Of a stretch of 64,000 bases of DNA, positions 17,596 through 25,906 are shown in pieces. Made by a program: the position numbers and the translations under genes. The stretch is from contig NZ_FOKA01000017.1 in NCBI RefSeq assembly GCF_900111925.1, positions 16,533-80,532 on the forward strand. The letters are read 5' to 3'. This stretch comes from Cellulomonas marina. Lineage in GTDB: Bacteria; Actinomycetota; Actinomycetes; Actinomycetales; Cellulomonadaceae. The notes beneath the pieces are model-generated. The model had not been told where the DNA came from and ran no database searches. It worked only from the letters and a program-made list of their open reading frames with translations. Position 1 is the stretch's first letter; each line of letters begins with the position of its first letter.

Positions 17596-18423
17596 TCAGT
17601 CCTTCCAGACCTTCCAGGGCGCCTCGTCGGCGTCCCAGAGGGCGTTGAGGTCCGTCCAGTCGCGGAACGTGTCCATGCCGGCCCAGAAGCCGGAGTGCCC
17701 GTACACGCCGAGCTGCCCGTCCCGCGCCGCGCGCTGCAGGGGCGCCCGCTCGAGCAGCAGCCCGGGGTCCGTGTCGAGGTAGCGGTCGAGGAACGGCCGC
17801 TCGAAGAAGAAGTACCCGCCGCTGACCCAGCCCGTCGTGCTCTGCGGCTTCTCGAGGAAGGCCTCGACCTTCGTCCCCGAGGCGTCGGCCGTCATCTCGC
17901 CGAAGCGGCTGGTCGGCCGCACGCCCGTGACGGTCGCGGCCAGGCCGGAGGCCCGGTGCTGCGCCAGCTCGGCGGTGAGGTCGACGTCGCCGACGCCGTC
18001 GCCGTACGTCAGCGCGAAGGTCGAGTCGCCGATGTAGTCGGCGACCCGCTTGATGCGGGCGCCCGTACCGGTGAGCAGGCCCGTCTCGGCGAAGGTGACC
18101 TCCCAGTCCACGTCGCCGCCCGACCCGTGGAAGCGCGGCGTGTGGTCGCCGCCCACGTGCAGCGTGAAGTCCTCGGAGTGCTCGCGCATGTCGAGGAAGT
18201 ACCGCTTGATGAGGTCGCCCTTGTAGCCCAGGCAGAGCACGAAGCGCCGGAACCCGTGCGCCTCGTACGTCTTCATGATGTGCCACAGGATCGGCTTGCC
18301 GCCGATGTCGACCAGCGGCTTGGGGAGCTTCTCGCTCGCCTCGCGCAGCCGCGTGCCCATGCCGCCGCACAGGATCACCACGGGGATGTCCGCCGGGTCG
18401 GTCCCTGCTGTCGGTGCTGCCAT
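17596..18423 (-). CDS. rfbF: Glucose-1-phosphate cytidylyltransferase (RfbF-like)
   Basis: A 275-residue nucleotidyltransferase expected to form CDP-glucose from CTP and glucose-1-phosphate. VVILCGGMGTRLREAS and KPLVDIGGKPILWHIMKTY form the nucleotide-binding head. VSGGYFFFE and SGFWAGMDTFRDW are typical of RfbF/DdhA. I chose the ATG at 18423, six bases from an AGAGG; a GTG at 18429 lacks room for the site. It diverges from a cluster of sugar-modifying genes, but no CDP-glucose 4,6-dehydratase of the usual kind is present. Confidence 0.9.
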   Translation of the reverse strand: MAAPTAGTDPADIPVVILCGGMGTRLREASEKLPKPLVDIGGKPILWHIMKTYEAHGFRRFVLCLGYKGDLIKRYFLDMREHSEDFTLHVGGDHTPRFHGSGGDVDWEVTFAETGLLTGTGARIKRVADYIGDSTFALTYGDGVGDVDLTAELAQHRASGLAATVTGVRPTSRFGEMTADASGTKVEAFLEKPQSTTGWVSGGYFFFERPFLDRYLDTDPGLLLERAPLQRAARDGQLGVYGHSGFWAGMDTFRDWTDLNALWDADEAPWKVWKD

Positions 18424-18557
18424 GTCCACCCTCTCGTCGTCACCCCTGTCGTCCCGACCGTAGGGGCCGGTGGCCCGCCGTCGCGCGCCCGGTGGCTTTT
18501 CTCACCCTCTGGGGGGTCTCGTCCGGAACGTCCGACCCTTAGCGTGGTCGTGCCGGC

Positions 18558-18581
18558 ACCCGCGGGACCGATCCCGCGGGT
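18558..18581 (+). promoter_or_regulatory. 10-base inverted repeat in the leader of the epimerase operon
   Basis: ACCCGCGGGA and TCCCGCGGGT are exact inverted copies with a four-base loop. The repeat sits about 55 bases upstream of the epimerase start and just downstream of a TAGCGT that could be a -10 box. It may be an operator or an attenuator hairpin. Confidence 0.4.
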
Positions 18582-18633
18582 CATCGCCGTGCGACGGCCC
18601 GTGACCACCGGGCCGACAGACGAAAGGGACCAC

Positions 18634-19656
18634 GTGCGCATCCTCGTCACCGGCACCGAGGGCTACCTCGGCTGCCTGCTGGCCCCCACGCTCGTCGAGG
18701 CGGGCCACCAGGTGGTCGGCCTCGACACGGGCTACTACAAGCAGGGCTGGCTCTACCAGGGCGTGCCGCTCACCGTCGAGACGCTCGCCAAGGACATCCG
18801 GGACGTCACGGAGGCCGACTTCGAGGGCGTGGACGCCGTCGTGCACATGGCCGAGCTGTCGAACGACCCGCTCGGCGACCTCCTGGGCGAGATCACCTAC
18901 CAGGTGAACCACCAGGCGTCCGTGCACGTGGCGACGACGGCCAAGCGCGCCGGTGTCGAGCGGTTCGTGTACATGTCCTCGTGCAGCGTGTACGGCGTGG
19001 CGGACGGCACGGTCGACGAGACGTCGCGGGTGAACCCGCAGACGGCCTACGCGGTCTGCAAGTCGCTCGTCGAGCGGGACCTCGCGCCGATGGCGGACGA
19101 CTCGTTCTCCCCCACGTTCCTGCGCAACGCGACGGCGTTCGGCGCCTCGCCGCGCATGCGGTTCGACATCGTGCTGAACAACCTCTCGGGGCTGGCCTTC
19201 ACGACGGGTGAAATCGCGATGACTTCCGACGGGACGCCGTGGCGGCCCCTCGTGCACGGCCTGGACATCGCGAAGGCGATCCGCGCCGTGCTCGACGCCC
19301 CGCGCGAGGCCGTGCACAACCAGGTCCTCAACGTCGGCAGCGACGCGCAGAACTACCAGGTCCGGGAGATCGCGGAGACCGTCGCGGCCGCGTTCCCGGG
19401 GTGCAAGCTGTCCTTCGGGGAGCCCGGCGCCGACAACCGCAGCTACAAGGTGAACTTCGACAAGATCGGCGACGTCCTGCCGGGCTTCACCTGCGACTGG
19501 GACGCCGCGCGCGGCGCCCGGCAGCTCGCGGAGGTCTTCTCGCGCATCCAGCTCGACGCGGAGACGTTCACCGGCCGCGGGCACACGCGCCTCAAGCAGC
19601 TCCAGCACCTGCTGGACACCCGGCAGCTCGACGACTCCCTGCGGTGGGTGGCCTGA
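18634..19656 (+). CDS. NAD-dependent epimerase/dehydratase (extended SDR)
   Basis: A 340-residue sugar-nucleotide SDR. The cofactor loop GTEGYLGCLLAP, the serine block YMSSCSVYG and the catalytic YAVCK are intact. GSDAQNYQVREIAETVAAAF is typical of the substrate-binding half. The GTG at 18634 follows GAAAGGGA; the open frame upstream of it is unsupported. The stop overlaps the rfbC-like start (TGATG). It diverges from the RfbF gene, so it probably acts on a CDP- or other NDP-sugar. The exact reaction (4-epimerase, 4-reductase or dehydratase) cannot be read from sequence. Confidence 0.88.
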   Translation: MRILVTGTEGYLGCLLAPTLVEAGHQVVGLDTGYYKQGWLYQGVPLTVETLAKDIRDVTEADFEGVDAVVHMAELSNDPLGDLLGEITYQVNHQASVHVATTAKRAGVERFVYMSSCSVYGVADGTVDETSRVNPQTAYAVCKSLVERDLAPMADDSFSPTFLRNATAFGASPRMRFDIVLNNLSGLAFTTGEIAMTSDGTPWRPLVHGLDIAKAIRAVLDAPREAVHNQVLNVGSDAQNYQVREIAETVAAAFPGCKLSFGEPGADNRSYKVNFDKIGDVLPGFTCDWDAARGARQLAEVFSRIQLDAETFTGRGHTRLKQLQHLLDTRQLDDSLRWVA

Positions 19657-20222
19657 TGCGCCTCGAGCCCACCGCCATCGCGGGGGTCTACGTCGTCGAG
19701 CTCGAGCTGCGCCAGGACGAGCGCGGCTTCTTCGCGCGGTCCTTCGACCAGGCGGTCTTCGCCGCGCACGGGCTGGAGAACGTCGTCGAGCAGGCCAACG
19801 TGAGCTTCAACGTCGCGGCGGGGACGCTCCGCGGGATGCACCTGCAGGTGGCGCCCGCGCCCGAGGCGAAGCTGGTGCGCTGCACGCGGGGCGCGATCGT
19901 CGACAAGATCGTCGACGTGCGGGACGGGTCGCCCACGTACCTGCAGCACGTGTCCGTCGAGCTGACGGCCGAGAACCACCGCGCGCTGTACGTGCCGCCG
20001 TTCTTCGCGCACGGCTACCAGACGCTCGTGCCGGACACGGAGGTGATCTACCAGGTGAGCGGGCGGTACACCCCGGAGGCGGAGCGCGGCCTGCGGTTCG
20101 ACGACCCGGTGCTCGGGCTCGAGTGGCCGCTGCCCGTCGACGCGACCTCGCCGAAGGACGCGTCCTGGTCCCTCGTCGACCCGGCGACGCGTCGCCCGCA
20201 CTTCGCCGGGGAGGCCGCGTGA
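19656..20222 (+). CDS. dTDP-4-dehydrorhamnose 3,5-epimerase family protein (RfbC-like)
   Basis: A 188-residue cupin of the RmlC family. RGFFARSFDQAVFAAHGL, the histidine-containing RGMHLQ, and FFAHGYQTLVPDTEVIYQVS match the family. True RmlC inverts C3 and C5 of a 4-keto sugar. Here the partners are a CDP-glucose pyrophosphorylase and an unusual oxidoreductase rather than RmlA, RmlB or RmlD, so the substrate is probably another 4-keto nucleotide sugar. It is coupled on both sides: ATG overlaps the epimerase stop and its TGA overlaps the next GTG. Confidence 0.88.
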   Translation: MRLEPTAIAGVYVVELELRQDERGFFARSFDQAVFAAHGLENVVEQANVSFNVAAGTLRGMHLQVAPAPEAKLVRCTRGAIVDKIVDVRDGSPTYLQHVSVELTAENHRALYVPPFFAHGYQTLVPDTEVIYQVSGRYTPEAERGLRFDDPVLGLEWPLPVDATSPKDASWSLVDPATRRPHFAGEAA

Positions 20223-21505
20223 TCCTCCTCGACACGGCGCTCGCGGGCCGGCAGGCCGAGGGCCGCCCGATCCGCGTCGGGATGGTCGGCGCGGGCTTCC
20301 AGGGCAAGGGCTTCGCCAACCAGGTCGTCAACAGCGTGCCCGGCATGACGCTCGTCGCCGTCGCCAACCGCACGGTCGAGCGCGGCGTGGCGGCGTACGC
20401 CTACGCAGGCGTCGAGGACGTCGAGGTGGTCTCGGCCGCCGACGCCTTCGACCGCGCGATCGCCCACGGCCGCCCCGCCGTCACCGACGACTGGTCGCTC
20501 CTCGTCGGCTCCGACGCGGTCGACTGCCTCGTCGACGTCACCGGGGCCGTCGAGTTCGGCGCGCACCTCACGGTCGCCGCCATCGAGGCGGGCAAGCCGC
20601 TCGTGACGATGAACGCCGAGCTCGACGGCACCGTCGGCCCGCTGCTGGCCGAACGCGCGCGACGGGCCGGCGTGGTGCTCACCGGCGCCGACGGCGACCA
20701 GCCCGGTGTCGAGATGAACCTCCTGCGGTTCGTCCGCGGCATCGGCGCCACGCCGCTCGTCGCCGGCAACATCAAGGGCCTGCAGGACCCCTACCGCAAC
20801 CCGACGACCCAGAAGGGGTTCGCCGAGCGGTGGGGGCAGGACCCGGCCATGGTGACGAGCTTCGCGGACGGCACCAAGATCTCCTTCGAGCAGGCGATCG
20901 TCGCCAACGCCGCGGGGTTCACGGTGCCGAGGCGGGGCATGAACGGCTGGGACCACGCGGGCCACGTCGACGAGCTGGTCTCGCGGTACGACGTCGACGA
21001 GCTCGTCGCGCTCGGCGGGGTCGTCGACTACGTGGTCGGCAGCAAGCCGGGGCCGGGCGTCTTCGTGCTCGCCACCCACGACGACCCGAAGCAGCAGCAC
21101 TACCTCAACCTGTACAAGCTGGGCGAGGGGCCGCTCTACAGCTTCTACACGCCCTACCACCTGTGCCACTTCGAGGTGCCGAACACGGTGGTGCGCGCGG
21201 TGGACTTCGCCGACCCGGCCCTGGCGCCGACCGGCGGCCCCCGCGTGGAGGTCGTCACCACGGCCAAGCGCGACCTGCCGGCCGGGCACGTGCTCGACGG
21301 GCTGGGCGGCTACGACACCTACGGCCAGGCCGAGGACTACCCGAGGGCCCGGGCCGCGGACCTGCTGCCGCAGGGCGTGGCGGTCGACTGCCGGCTGCGC
21401 CGCGCGGTCGCCAAGGACGAGGTGCTCACCTACGCCGACGTCGAGCTCCCGGCGGGGCGGCTCGTCGACCGGCTGCGGGAGGAGCAGACCGCGCTGTTCG
21501 GCTGA
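20219..21505 (+). CDS. Homoserine dehydrogenase-like NAD(P) oxidoreductase with SAF domain
   Basis: A 428-residue protein with an N-terminal Rossmann fold (VGMVGAGFQGKGFANQV, near residue 20), a homoserine dehydrogenase-like middle (VDCLVDVTGAVEFGA, LVTMNAELDGTVGPLL) and a C-terminal SAF-like segment (DCRLRRAVAKDEVLTYADVELP) of the type in sialic acid synthases and altronate dehydratases. The combination recurs in bacterial sugar clusters, but I know of no assigned reaction. It is the last gene of the epimerase operon and ends just before a strong bidirectional terminator. Confidence 0.85.
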   Translation: MILLDTALAGRQAEGRPIRVGMVGAGFQGKGFANQVVNSVPGMTLVAVANRTVERGVAAYAYAGVEDVEVVSAADAFDRAIAHGRPAVTDDWSLLVGSDAVDCLVDVTGAVEFGAHLTVAAIEAGKPLVTMNAELDGTVGPLLAERARRAGVVLTGADGDQPGVEMNLLRFVRGIGATPLVAGNIKGLQDPYRNPTTQKGFAERWGQDPAMVTSFADGTKISFEQAIVANAAGFTVPRRGMNGWDHAGHVDELVSRYDVDELVALGGVVDYVVGSKPGPGVFVLATHDDPKQQHYLNLYKLGEGPLYSFYTPYHLCHFEVPNTVVRAVDFADPALAPTGGPRVEVVTTAKRDLPAGHVLDGLGGYDTYGQAEDYPRARAADLLPQGVAVDCRLRRAVAKDEVLTYADVELPAGRLVDRLREEQTALFG

Positions 21506-21532
21506 CCCTCCGGACGACCGTTCGGGTGACCG

Positions 21533-21589
21533 GACGACGAGGGCCGGGCCGCCGGGGACGACGTCCCCCGCGGCCCGGCCCTCGTCGTC
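21533..21589. terminator. Long bidirectional terminator hairpin
   Basis: Arms of 20 bases (21533-21552 and 21570-21589) are perfectly complementary, and the inner GGGGAC/GTCCCC extends the stem. It stands between the convergent SAF-oxidoreductase and glycosyltransferase genes. Confidence 0.85.
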
Positions 21590-21593
21590 GGTC

Positions 21594-22574
21594 CTACGCC
21601 GTGCTGCCGGCCCGCGCCGGTGATGCGCCCCCGGTCGTTCCCGGCGTCGTTCCCGGCGTCGTCCCCGGCACGGAGCGCGGCCGGACGGGGAAGCGCCCGT
21701 GCACCGCGTTCCGGGCGACCTCGGCCACCTCGTGCGCGAGCTTGGGCTTCGTGTAGCCGGCGTACCGGCGCAGGGCCCACAGGCACCGCGCGGTCTCGAC
21801 CGGCGGCAGCCCGGCGCGCCGCAGGCCGCCGAGGAAGCCGCCGAGCAGGTCGAGGTACGGCAGGGGGATCTCCGGCACGTCCCCGCCGGTGAAGACCGGG
21901 TAGCGCGTGCGCAGGTCCGTCGAGCGCGTCACCCGACCGCCGAACTCGCGGCGGTGGAAGTGAACCTCGTCGACCTCGACGAGCCGCCCGTGCAGTCCGA
22001 GCTCGGCCAGGAGCGCCCGGTCGGAGCTCGGGTACGCGCCGTGCAGGCCCGTCCGGCGCAGCACCTCGATGCGGGTCAGCCCGAAGACCTGCACCGACGG
22101 CCAGCCGCGGTGGGTGAGCGCCTCGAAGCGCTCGTGCGGCGTCGGCGCGTCCATGGCGATGTCGTTGGGCACGGGGCCGGTGATCGTGCCGTGCTCGTCC
22201 ATGTCGAGCGTCCGGCAGTGGGCGAGGACGGCCGTCGGGTCGCTCTCCAGCCGCTCCACCGTCGCCCGCAGGTAGCCCGGCAGGTGCACGTCGTCGGCCG
22301 CCGCCCACTTGAAGTAGCGGCCGCGCGCCAGGGGGACGGCCCGGTTCCAGTTCCACGCCAGCCCGCGGTTCACCTCCGAGCGCACGTACCGGATCCGCGG
22401 GTCCTGCCGCATCCAACCCTCGACCATGGCCCGCGTGCCGTCGGTGGACGCGTTGTCCGTGACGACGAGCTCGAAGTCCTCGAGGTCCTGGGCCAGCAGC
22501 GACTCCACCGCCGGGACGAGGAAGCGCTCGGCGTTGTACACCGGCAGCGCGACGGTGACGAGGGGGTCGGTCAC
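21594..22574 (-). CDS. Family 2 glycosyltransferase
   Basis: A 326-residue GT-A fold enzyme. VTVALPVYNAERFLVPAVES and DNASTDGTRAMVEGW bind the nucleotide sugar; AAADDVHLPGYL holds the metal-binding Asp pair. No membrane helix is evident, so it is probably a soluble or peripheral enzyme building a surface glycan. Its GTG overlaps the stop of the hydroxyacid oxidase gene (GTGA), an unexpected pairing. The C-terminus carries a Pro-Gly-Thr-Thr repeat encoded by a 12-base repeat at 21634-21669. Confidence 0.9.
   Translation of the reverse strand: MTDPLVTVALPVYNAERFLVPAVESLLAQDLEDFELVVTDNASTDGTRAMVEGWMRQDPRIRYVRSEVNRGLAWNWNRAVPLARGRYFKWAAADDVHLPGYLRATVERLESDPTAVLAHCRTLDMDEHGTITGPVPNDIAMDAPTPHERFEALTHRGWPSVQVFGLTRIEVLRRTGLHGAYPSSDRALLAELGLHGRLVEVDEVHFHRREFGGRVTRSTDLRTRYPVFTGGDVPEIPLPYLDLLGGFLGGLRRAGLPPVETARCLWALRRYAGYTKPKLAHEVAEVARNAVHGRFPVRPRSVPGTTPGTTPGTTGGASPARAGSTA
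21634..21669 (-). repeat. 12-base in-frame tandem repeat, three copies
   Basis: The unit GTCGTTCCCGGC (third copy with one change) encodes Gly-Thr-Thr-Pro repeats near the C-terminus of the glycosyltransferase. Confidence 0.85.
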
Positions 22575-23662
22575 GGGCTGGCCTCCGGCAGGATCGGTGC
22601 GGGCACGACGAGGGAGCGGTCGAGGGCGGCGACGTCGGGGGACCCGACAAGCGCCATGGCGTGGGACAGCTCGGCGCGCACCTGGTCGAGCAGGTCCGCG
22701 ACGCCGTCCGCACCGCCCGCCGCGAGCGCCCACAGGACGGGCCGCCCGAGCAGCACCGCGTCGGCCCCGAGGGCGAGGGCGACGAGCACGTCGAGCCCCG
22801 AGCGGACGCCGCCGTCGACGAGGACGGGGGCCCGGCCGCCGACCGCGTCGACCACCTCCGCGAGCGCCAGCGCGGCCGGCACCGCCCTGTCGAGCTGGCG
22901 ACCGCCGTGGTTGGAGACGACGACGCCCGCCGCGCCCGCGTCGAGGCACCGCACGGCCTCGTCGCCGCGCAGGACGCCCTTGACGAGGACCGGCAGCCCG
23001 CTGACCTCCTGGAGCCAGGCGATGACGTCGGTGTCGATCGACGGGTCCTGCTCCGTGAGCGCGGGCACGTCGGGGTCGGCCGGCAGGTGCTCGGCGAGGT
23101 TGACGAGGAAGTGCTCGGCCGACAGCGGGATGCGTACCCCGCCGACCGCCCGCTTGGCGCCGACGTAGGGCGTGTCGCCGGTGAGCAGCAGGGCGCGCGC
23201 CCCGGCGGCCGCCGCCCGCTCGACGAGGGCCCGCGTGAGCGAGCGGTCGCGCATGACGTAGACCTGGAACCACCACGGACCGGCCGCCGCCGCGACGTCC
23301 TCGATCCGCAGGGAGCACCGCGTCGACAGGACGAACAGCCCGCCCGCCCGGTCCGTGCCCGCCGCGGTCGCGCGCTCGGCCTCGGGGTGCGCCAGCGCGT
23401 GGAAGGCCATGGGGGCGACGCCGACCGGCAGGGCGAGGTCGGTGCCGAGCAGCCGCGCCGCCGTGCTGACGGTCCGCACGTCGCGCAGCGTGCGCGGACG
23501 CAGCCGGAAGGCCGACCAGGCGCGCGCGGCCTCCGCGAGCGTCGTCTCGGCGCCGGAGCCGGACGCGTAGTACGCGTACACCTCCGGCGGCAGGAGCGTG
23601 CGGGCCAGCTCCTCCCGGTCCGCGGTCCCGGTGCCGGGCCGCTCGGTGAGCGTCTGCGCCAC
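22571..23662 (-). CDS. lldD: FMN-dependent alpha-hydroxyacid oxidase (LldD/lactate oxidase family)
   Basis: A 363-residue TIM-barrel flavoprotein. LPVGVAPMAFHALAHPEAE starts the FMN site, VLVKGVLRGDEAV holds the lysine, SNHGGRQLDRA carries the catalytic histidine, and VLVDGGVRSGLDVLVALALGA binds the phosphate. The family oxidises L-lactate, glycolate or related acids. I chose the GTG at 23662, eight bases from GGAGGGAG, over an upstream GTG at 23716. Substrate is not certain; lactate is plausible because rhamnose breakdown nearby yields lactate. Confidence 0.9.
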   Translation of the reverse strand: MAQTLTERPGTGTADREELARTLLPPEVYAYYASGSGAETTLAEAARAWSAFRLRPRTLRDVRTVSTAARLLGTDLALPVGVAPMAFHALAHPEAERATAAGTDRAGGLFVLSTRCSLRIEDVAAAAGPWWFQVYVMRDRSLTRALVERAAAAGARALLLTGDTPYVGAKRAVGGVRIPLSAEHFLVNLAEHLPADPDVPALTEQDPSIDTDVIAWLQEVSGLPVLVKGVLRGDEAVRCLDAGAAGVVVSNHGGRQLDRAVPAALALAEVVDAVGGRAPVLVDGGVRSGLDVLVALALGADAVLLGRPVLWALAAGGADGVADLLDQVRAELSHAMALVGSPDVAALDRSLVVPAPILPEASP

Positions 23663-23896
23663 GCGTGGGTCTCCCTCCGTCGCGCGGCGGACCACCGCCG
23701 CCGTCGCCGCGTGCACGCTAGCCGAGCGGCCCTCGCGCGCACGCGCCGGACGGGGTCGCCCCGGTCACACCGGGACGCCGTCCCGCGGTCCCGGCTCGTC
23801 GGCGTCGGGCGGACGCACTGCTCCGAACGTGTGGACCGCGCCGCGACGTGCCCCGTCCGGCTCAGGGATTTCACCCGCGCGACCGACCTCCGGAGC

Positions 23897-25831
23897 ATGC
23901 CTCGTCGCCGTGCCGCCACCCGTGCCGCCACCCGTGCCGCCACCCGTGCCGCCACCCGTGCGCCACGCCGCCTGCCCCTGCTCGGCGGGATCACCGCCGT
24001 GCTCGCCGCCGCGCTCGTCGCCCCGCTGGCCGCCGCCCCGGCCGCCGCCACGGCCACCACGGACAGCACCGGCACGTCGGCCGTGCGGGTGACCCTCGCC
24101 GGCGCACCCTTCCGGGACGCGGCGGGCCGGACGTGGGCGGCGGCGACGGGCACCGTCGGCGGCCGCGCCGCGACGACGCCCCTGACCTCGGTGGCCGGCA
24201 CCACCGACGACGGCCTCTACGCGCGGCCCCGCGTCGGGCTGTCGGCGCAGCCGGTGCGGGTTCCCGCGGCCGGCACCTACCGCATGACGCTGCACCTCGT
24301 CGAGAACTACCACACCGCCGTCGGGCGGCGCGTGCTCTCGGTCACCGCCGAGGGGCGGCCGGTCGTCACGGGGCTGGACCTCGTCGCGACGGCCGGCCCG
24401 CGCACGGCCCACCGCGTCACGGCCGACGTCGAGGTGCGCGACGGCGTGCTCGACCTCGCGCTCACGGCGTCGCGCGACCTCACGACGCTGTCAGCGGTCG
24501 AGGCCGTGCTCCTGCCGACCACCAGCACGGGCGGTGCGGCCACCGACGCCGCCCCGACCACCCGTCCGGCGTTCCCGCTGCGCGCGTCCGCCGACGGCAC
24601 CCGCCTCGTCGACGCCGTCGGCGCCCCCTTCACCTACCTCGCCGACACGCCGTGGCTCGCGCCGACGAGCCTCGACCAGGCGGCCACCCGCGCGCTGCTC
24701 GACACCCGCGCCGCGCAGGGCTTCACCGCCGTCCAGCTCTCGGCGCTGGCCTTCCTGCACCGCGACGACCCGCGCAACGCGTACGGCGACCTGCCCTTCG
24801 TCGGGGGGACGGACCTGGCGCGGCCGCTCGAGGTCGGCGCGCGCACCACCGACCCCGCCAGCCCGGACTACGACTACTGGGACCACCTCGACTGGGTGGT
24901 GGACCAGGCGGCCCAGCGCGGGCTCGCCGTGACGCTGGTGCCCTCCTGGTACGGCTACGCCGGGGAGGACTGGCGTCGCCACCTGACGACGACGGCCGCG
25001 ACGTCCTACGGACGCTTCCTCGCCACCCGCCTCGGCGACGCCCCCAACCTCGTGTGGATGCTCGGCGGGGACAACAACCCGACGTCCGACGACACGGCCC
25101 GCGTCCCCGCCGGCGGGGACCGTTCCGACCGCACCGCCGCCACCGACGCCATGGCTGCCGCGATCCGGGCCGCCGAGCCCGTCCGTCACCTCATGACGTA
25201 CCACGCCCGCCGCACGGTCAGCAGCCTCGTGCACTTCGGCGACCGGCCCTGGCACACCCTCGTCTCCGCCTACGCCGACGAGCGCGTCGCCGCCGCGGTC
25301 GCCGCCGCGAGCGGTCGGGGCCGCCCCGTCGTCGTCACCGAGGCCTACTACGACGGCCGGACCAGCACGCCCGTGCTCGACGCGCGCCGGCTGCGCACGC
25401 AGGCGTGGGCCGCGGTGCTGGGTGGCGCGGGGTACGCCTACGGGCACGAGGCGGTGTGGGACCTGGACGGCACGTGGCGGACCGCCCTGTCGGCGCCCTC
25501 GGCCGCGGACGTGACGCGGCTGCGGACCCTGCTGCGGCCGCTCGGCCCCGTGCGTCCCGGGCCGACGGTCCTCCTCGCCGGCGCGGGCGACCCGGCCACG
25601 ACGGACCGCGCGGTCACGGGCTGCGCCGGCCGCACCGCCCTCACCTACGTGCCGACGCCCCGCACGCTGACGGTGGACCTCGCCGCGCTCGGCGGCACCA
25701 CCGTCCGCCTGGCGTGGCTGTCCCCCGCCACGGGCGTGCGCACCGAGCTCGGCGACCGCCCCGCGAGCGGGAGCGTGCGCCTGACGACGCCCGGCACCGC
25801 GGACGCCGTGCTCGTCATCGAGGCGCGGTAG
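23897..25831 (+). CDS. Secreted DUF4038 glycoside hydrolase with malectin-like domain
   Basis: A 644-residue secreted protein. An Arg-rich start and hydrophobic stretch (GGITAVLAAALVAPLAAAPA) form the signal peptide. A malectin-like sugar-binding domain follows (about residues 60-205), then the DUF4038 catalytic barrel (about 220-540) with AQGFTAVQLSALAFLH, LVWMLGGDNNP and VVTEAYYDG, and a short beta domain. DUF4038 includes GH140 apiosidases and other plant glycan enzymes; the Asp in GGD and the Glu in TEAYYDG are candidate catalytic residues. The ATG at 23897 is followed by a 12-base repeat in the signal peptide. A paralogue follows directly. Confidence 0.85.
   Translation: MPRRRAATRAATRAATRAATRAPRRLPLLGGITAVLAAALVAPLAAAPAAATATTDSTGTSAVRVTLAGAPFRDAAGRTWAAATGTVGGRAATTPLTSVAGTTDDGLYARPRVGLSAQPVRVPAAGTYRMTLHLVENYHTAVGRRVLSVTAEGRPVVTGLDLVATAGPRTAHRVTADVEVRDGVLDLALTASRDLTTLSAVEAVLLPTTSTGGAATDAAPTTRPAFPLRASADGTRLVDAVGAPFTYLADTPWLAPTSLDQAATRALLDTRAAQGFTAVQLSALAFLHRDDPRNAYGDLPFVGGTDLARPLEVGARTTDPASPDYDYWDHLDWVVDQAAQRGLAVTLVPSWYGYAGEDWRRHLTTTAATSYGRFLATRLGDAPNLVWMLGGDNNPTSDDTARVPAGGDRSDRTAATDAMAAAIRAAEPVRHLMTYHARRTVSSLVHFGDRPWHTLVSAYADERVAAAVAAASGRGRPVVVTEAYYDGRTSTPVLDARRLRTQAWAAVLGGAGYAYGHEAVWDLDGTWRTALSAPSAADVTRLRTLLRPLGPVRPGPTVLLAGAGDPATTDRAVTGCAGRTALTYVPTPRTLTVDLAALGGTTVRLAWLSPATGVRTELGDRPASGSVRLTTPGTADAVLVIEAR
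23909..23956 (+). repeat. 12-base tandem repeat in a signal peptide, four copies
   Basis: CGTGCCGCCACC is repeated exactly four times and encodes Arg-Ala-Ala-Thr units in the positively charged start of the signal peptide. Confidence 0.92.
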
Positions 25832-25906
25832 GAGAAGGGCCGGTCCGACGCCTGTCGCCCGACGCTCGGCGGACAGGGCCCACCGCCCCCGTGACAGGCT
25901 GGGCCG

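Noticed and set aside
16561..18633. Open frame extending upstream of the epimerase gene
   Set aside because: It runs antisense through rhaI and the cytidylyltransferase. The Rossmann fold starts right at the GTG at 18634, which has its own ribosome site.
22661..23896. Long open frame upstream of the secreted DUF4038 start
   Set aside because: It is antisense to the hydroxyacid oxidase, has no domain character, and the signal peptide begins at 23897. Open antisense frames are expected at this GC content.
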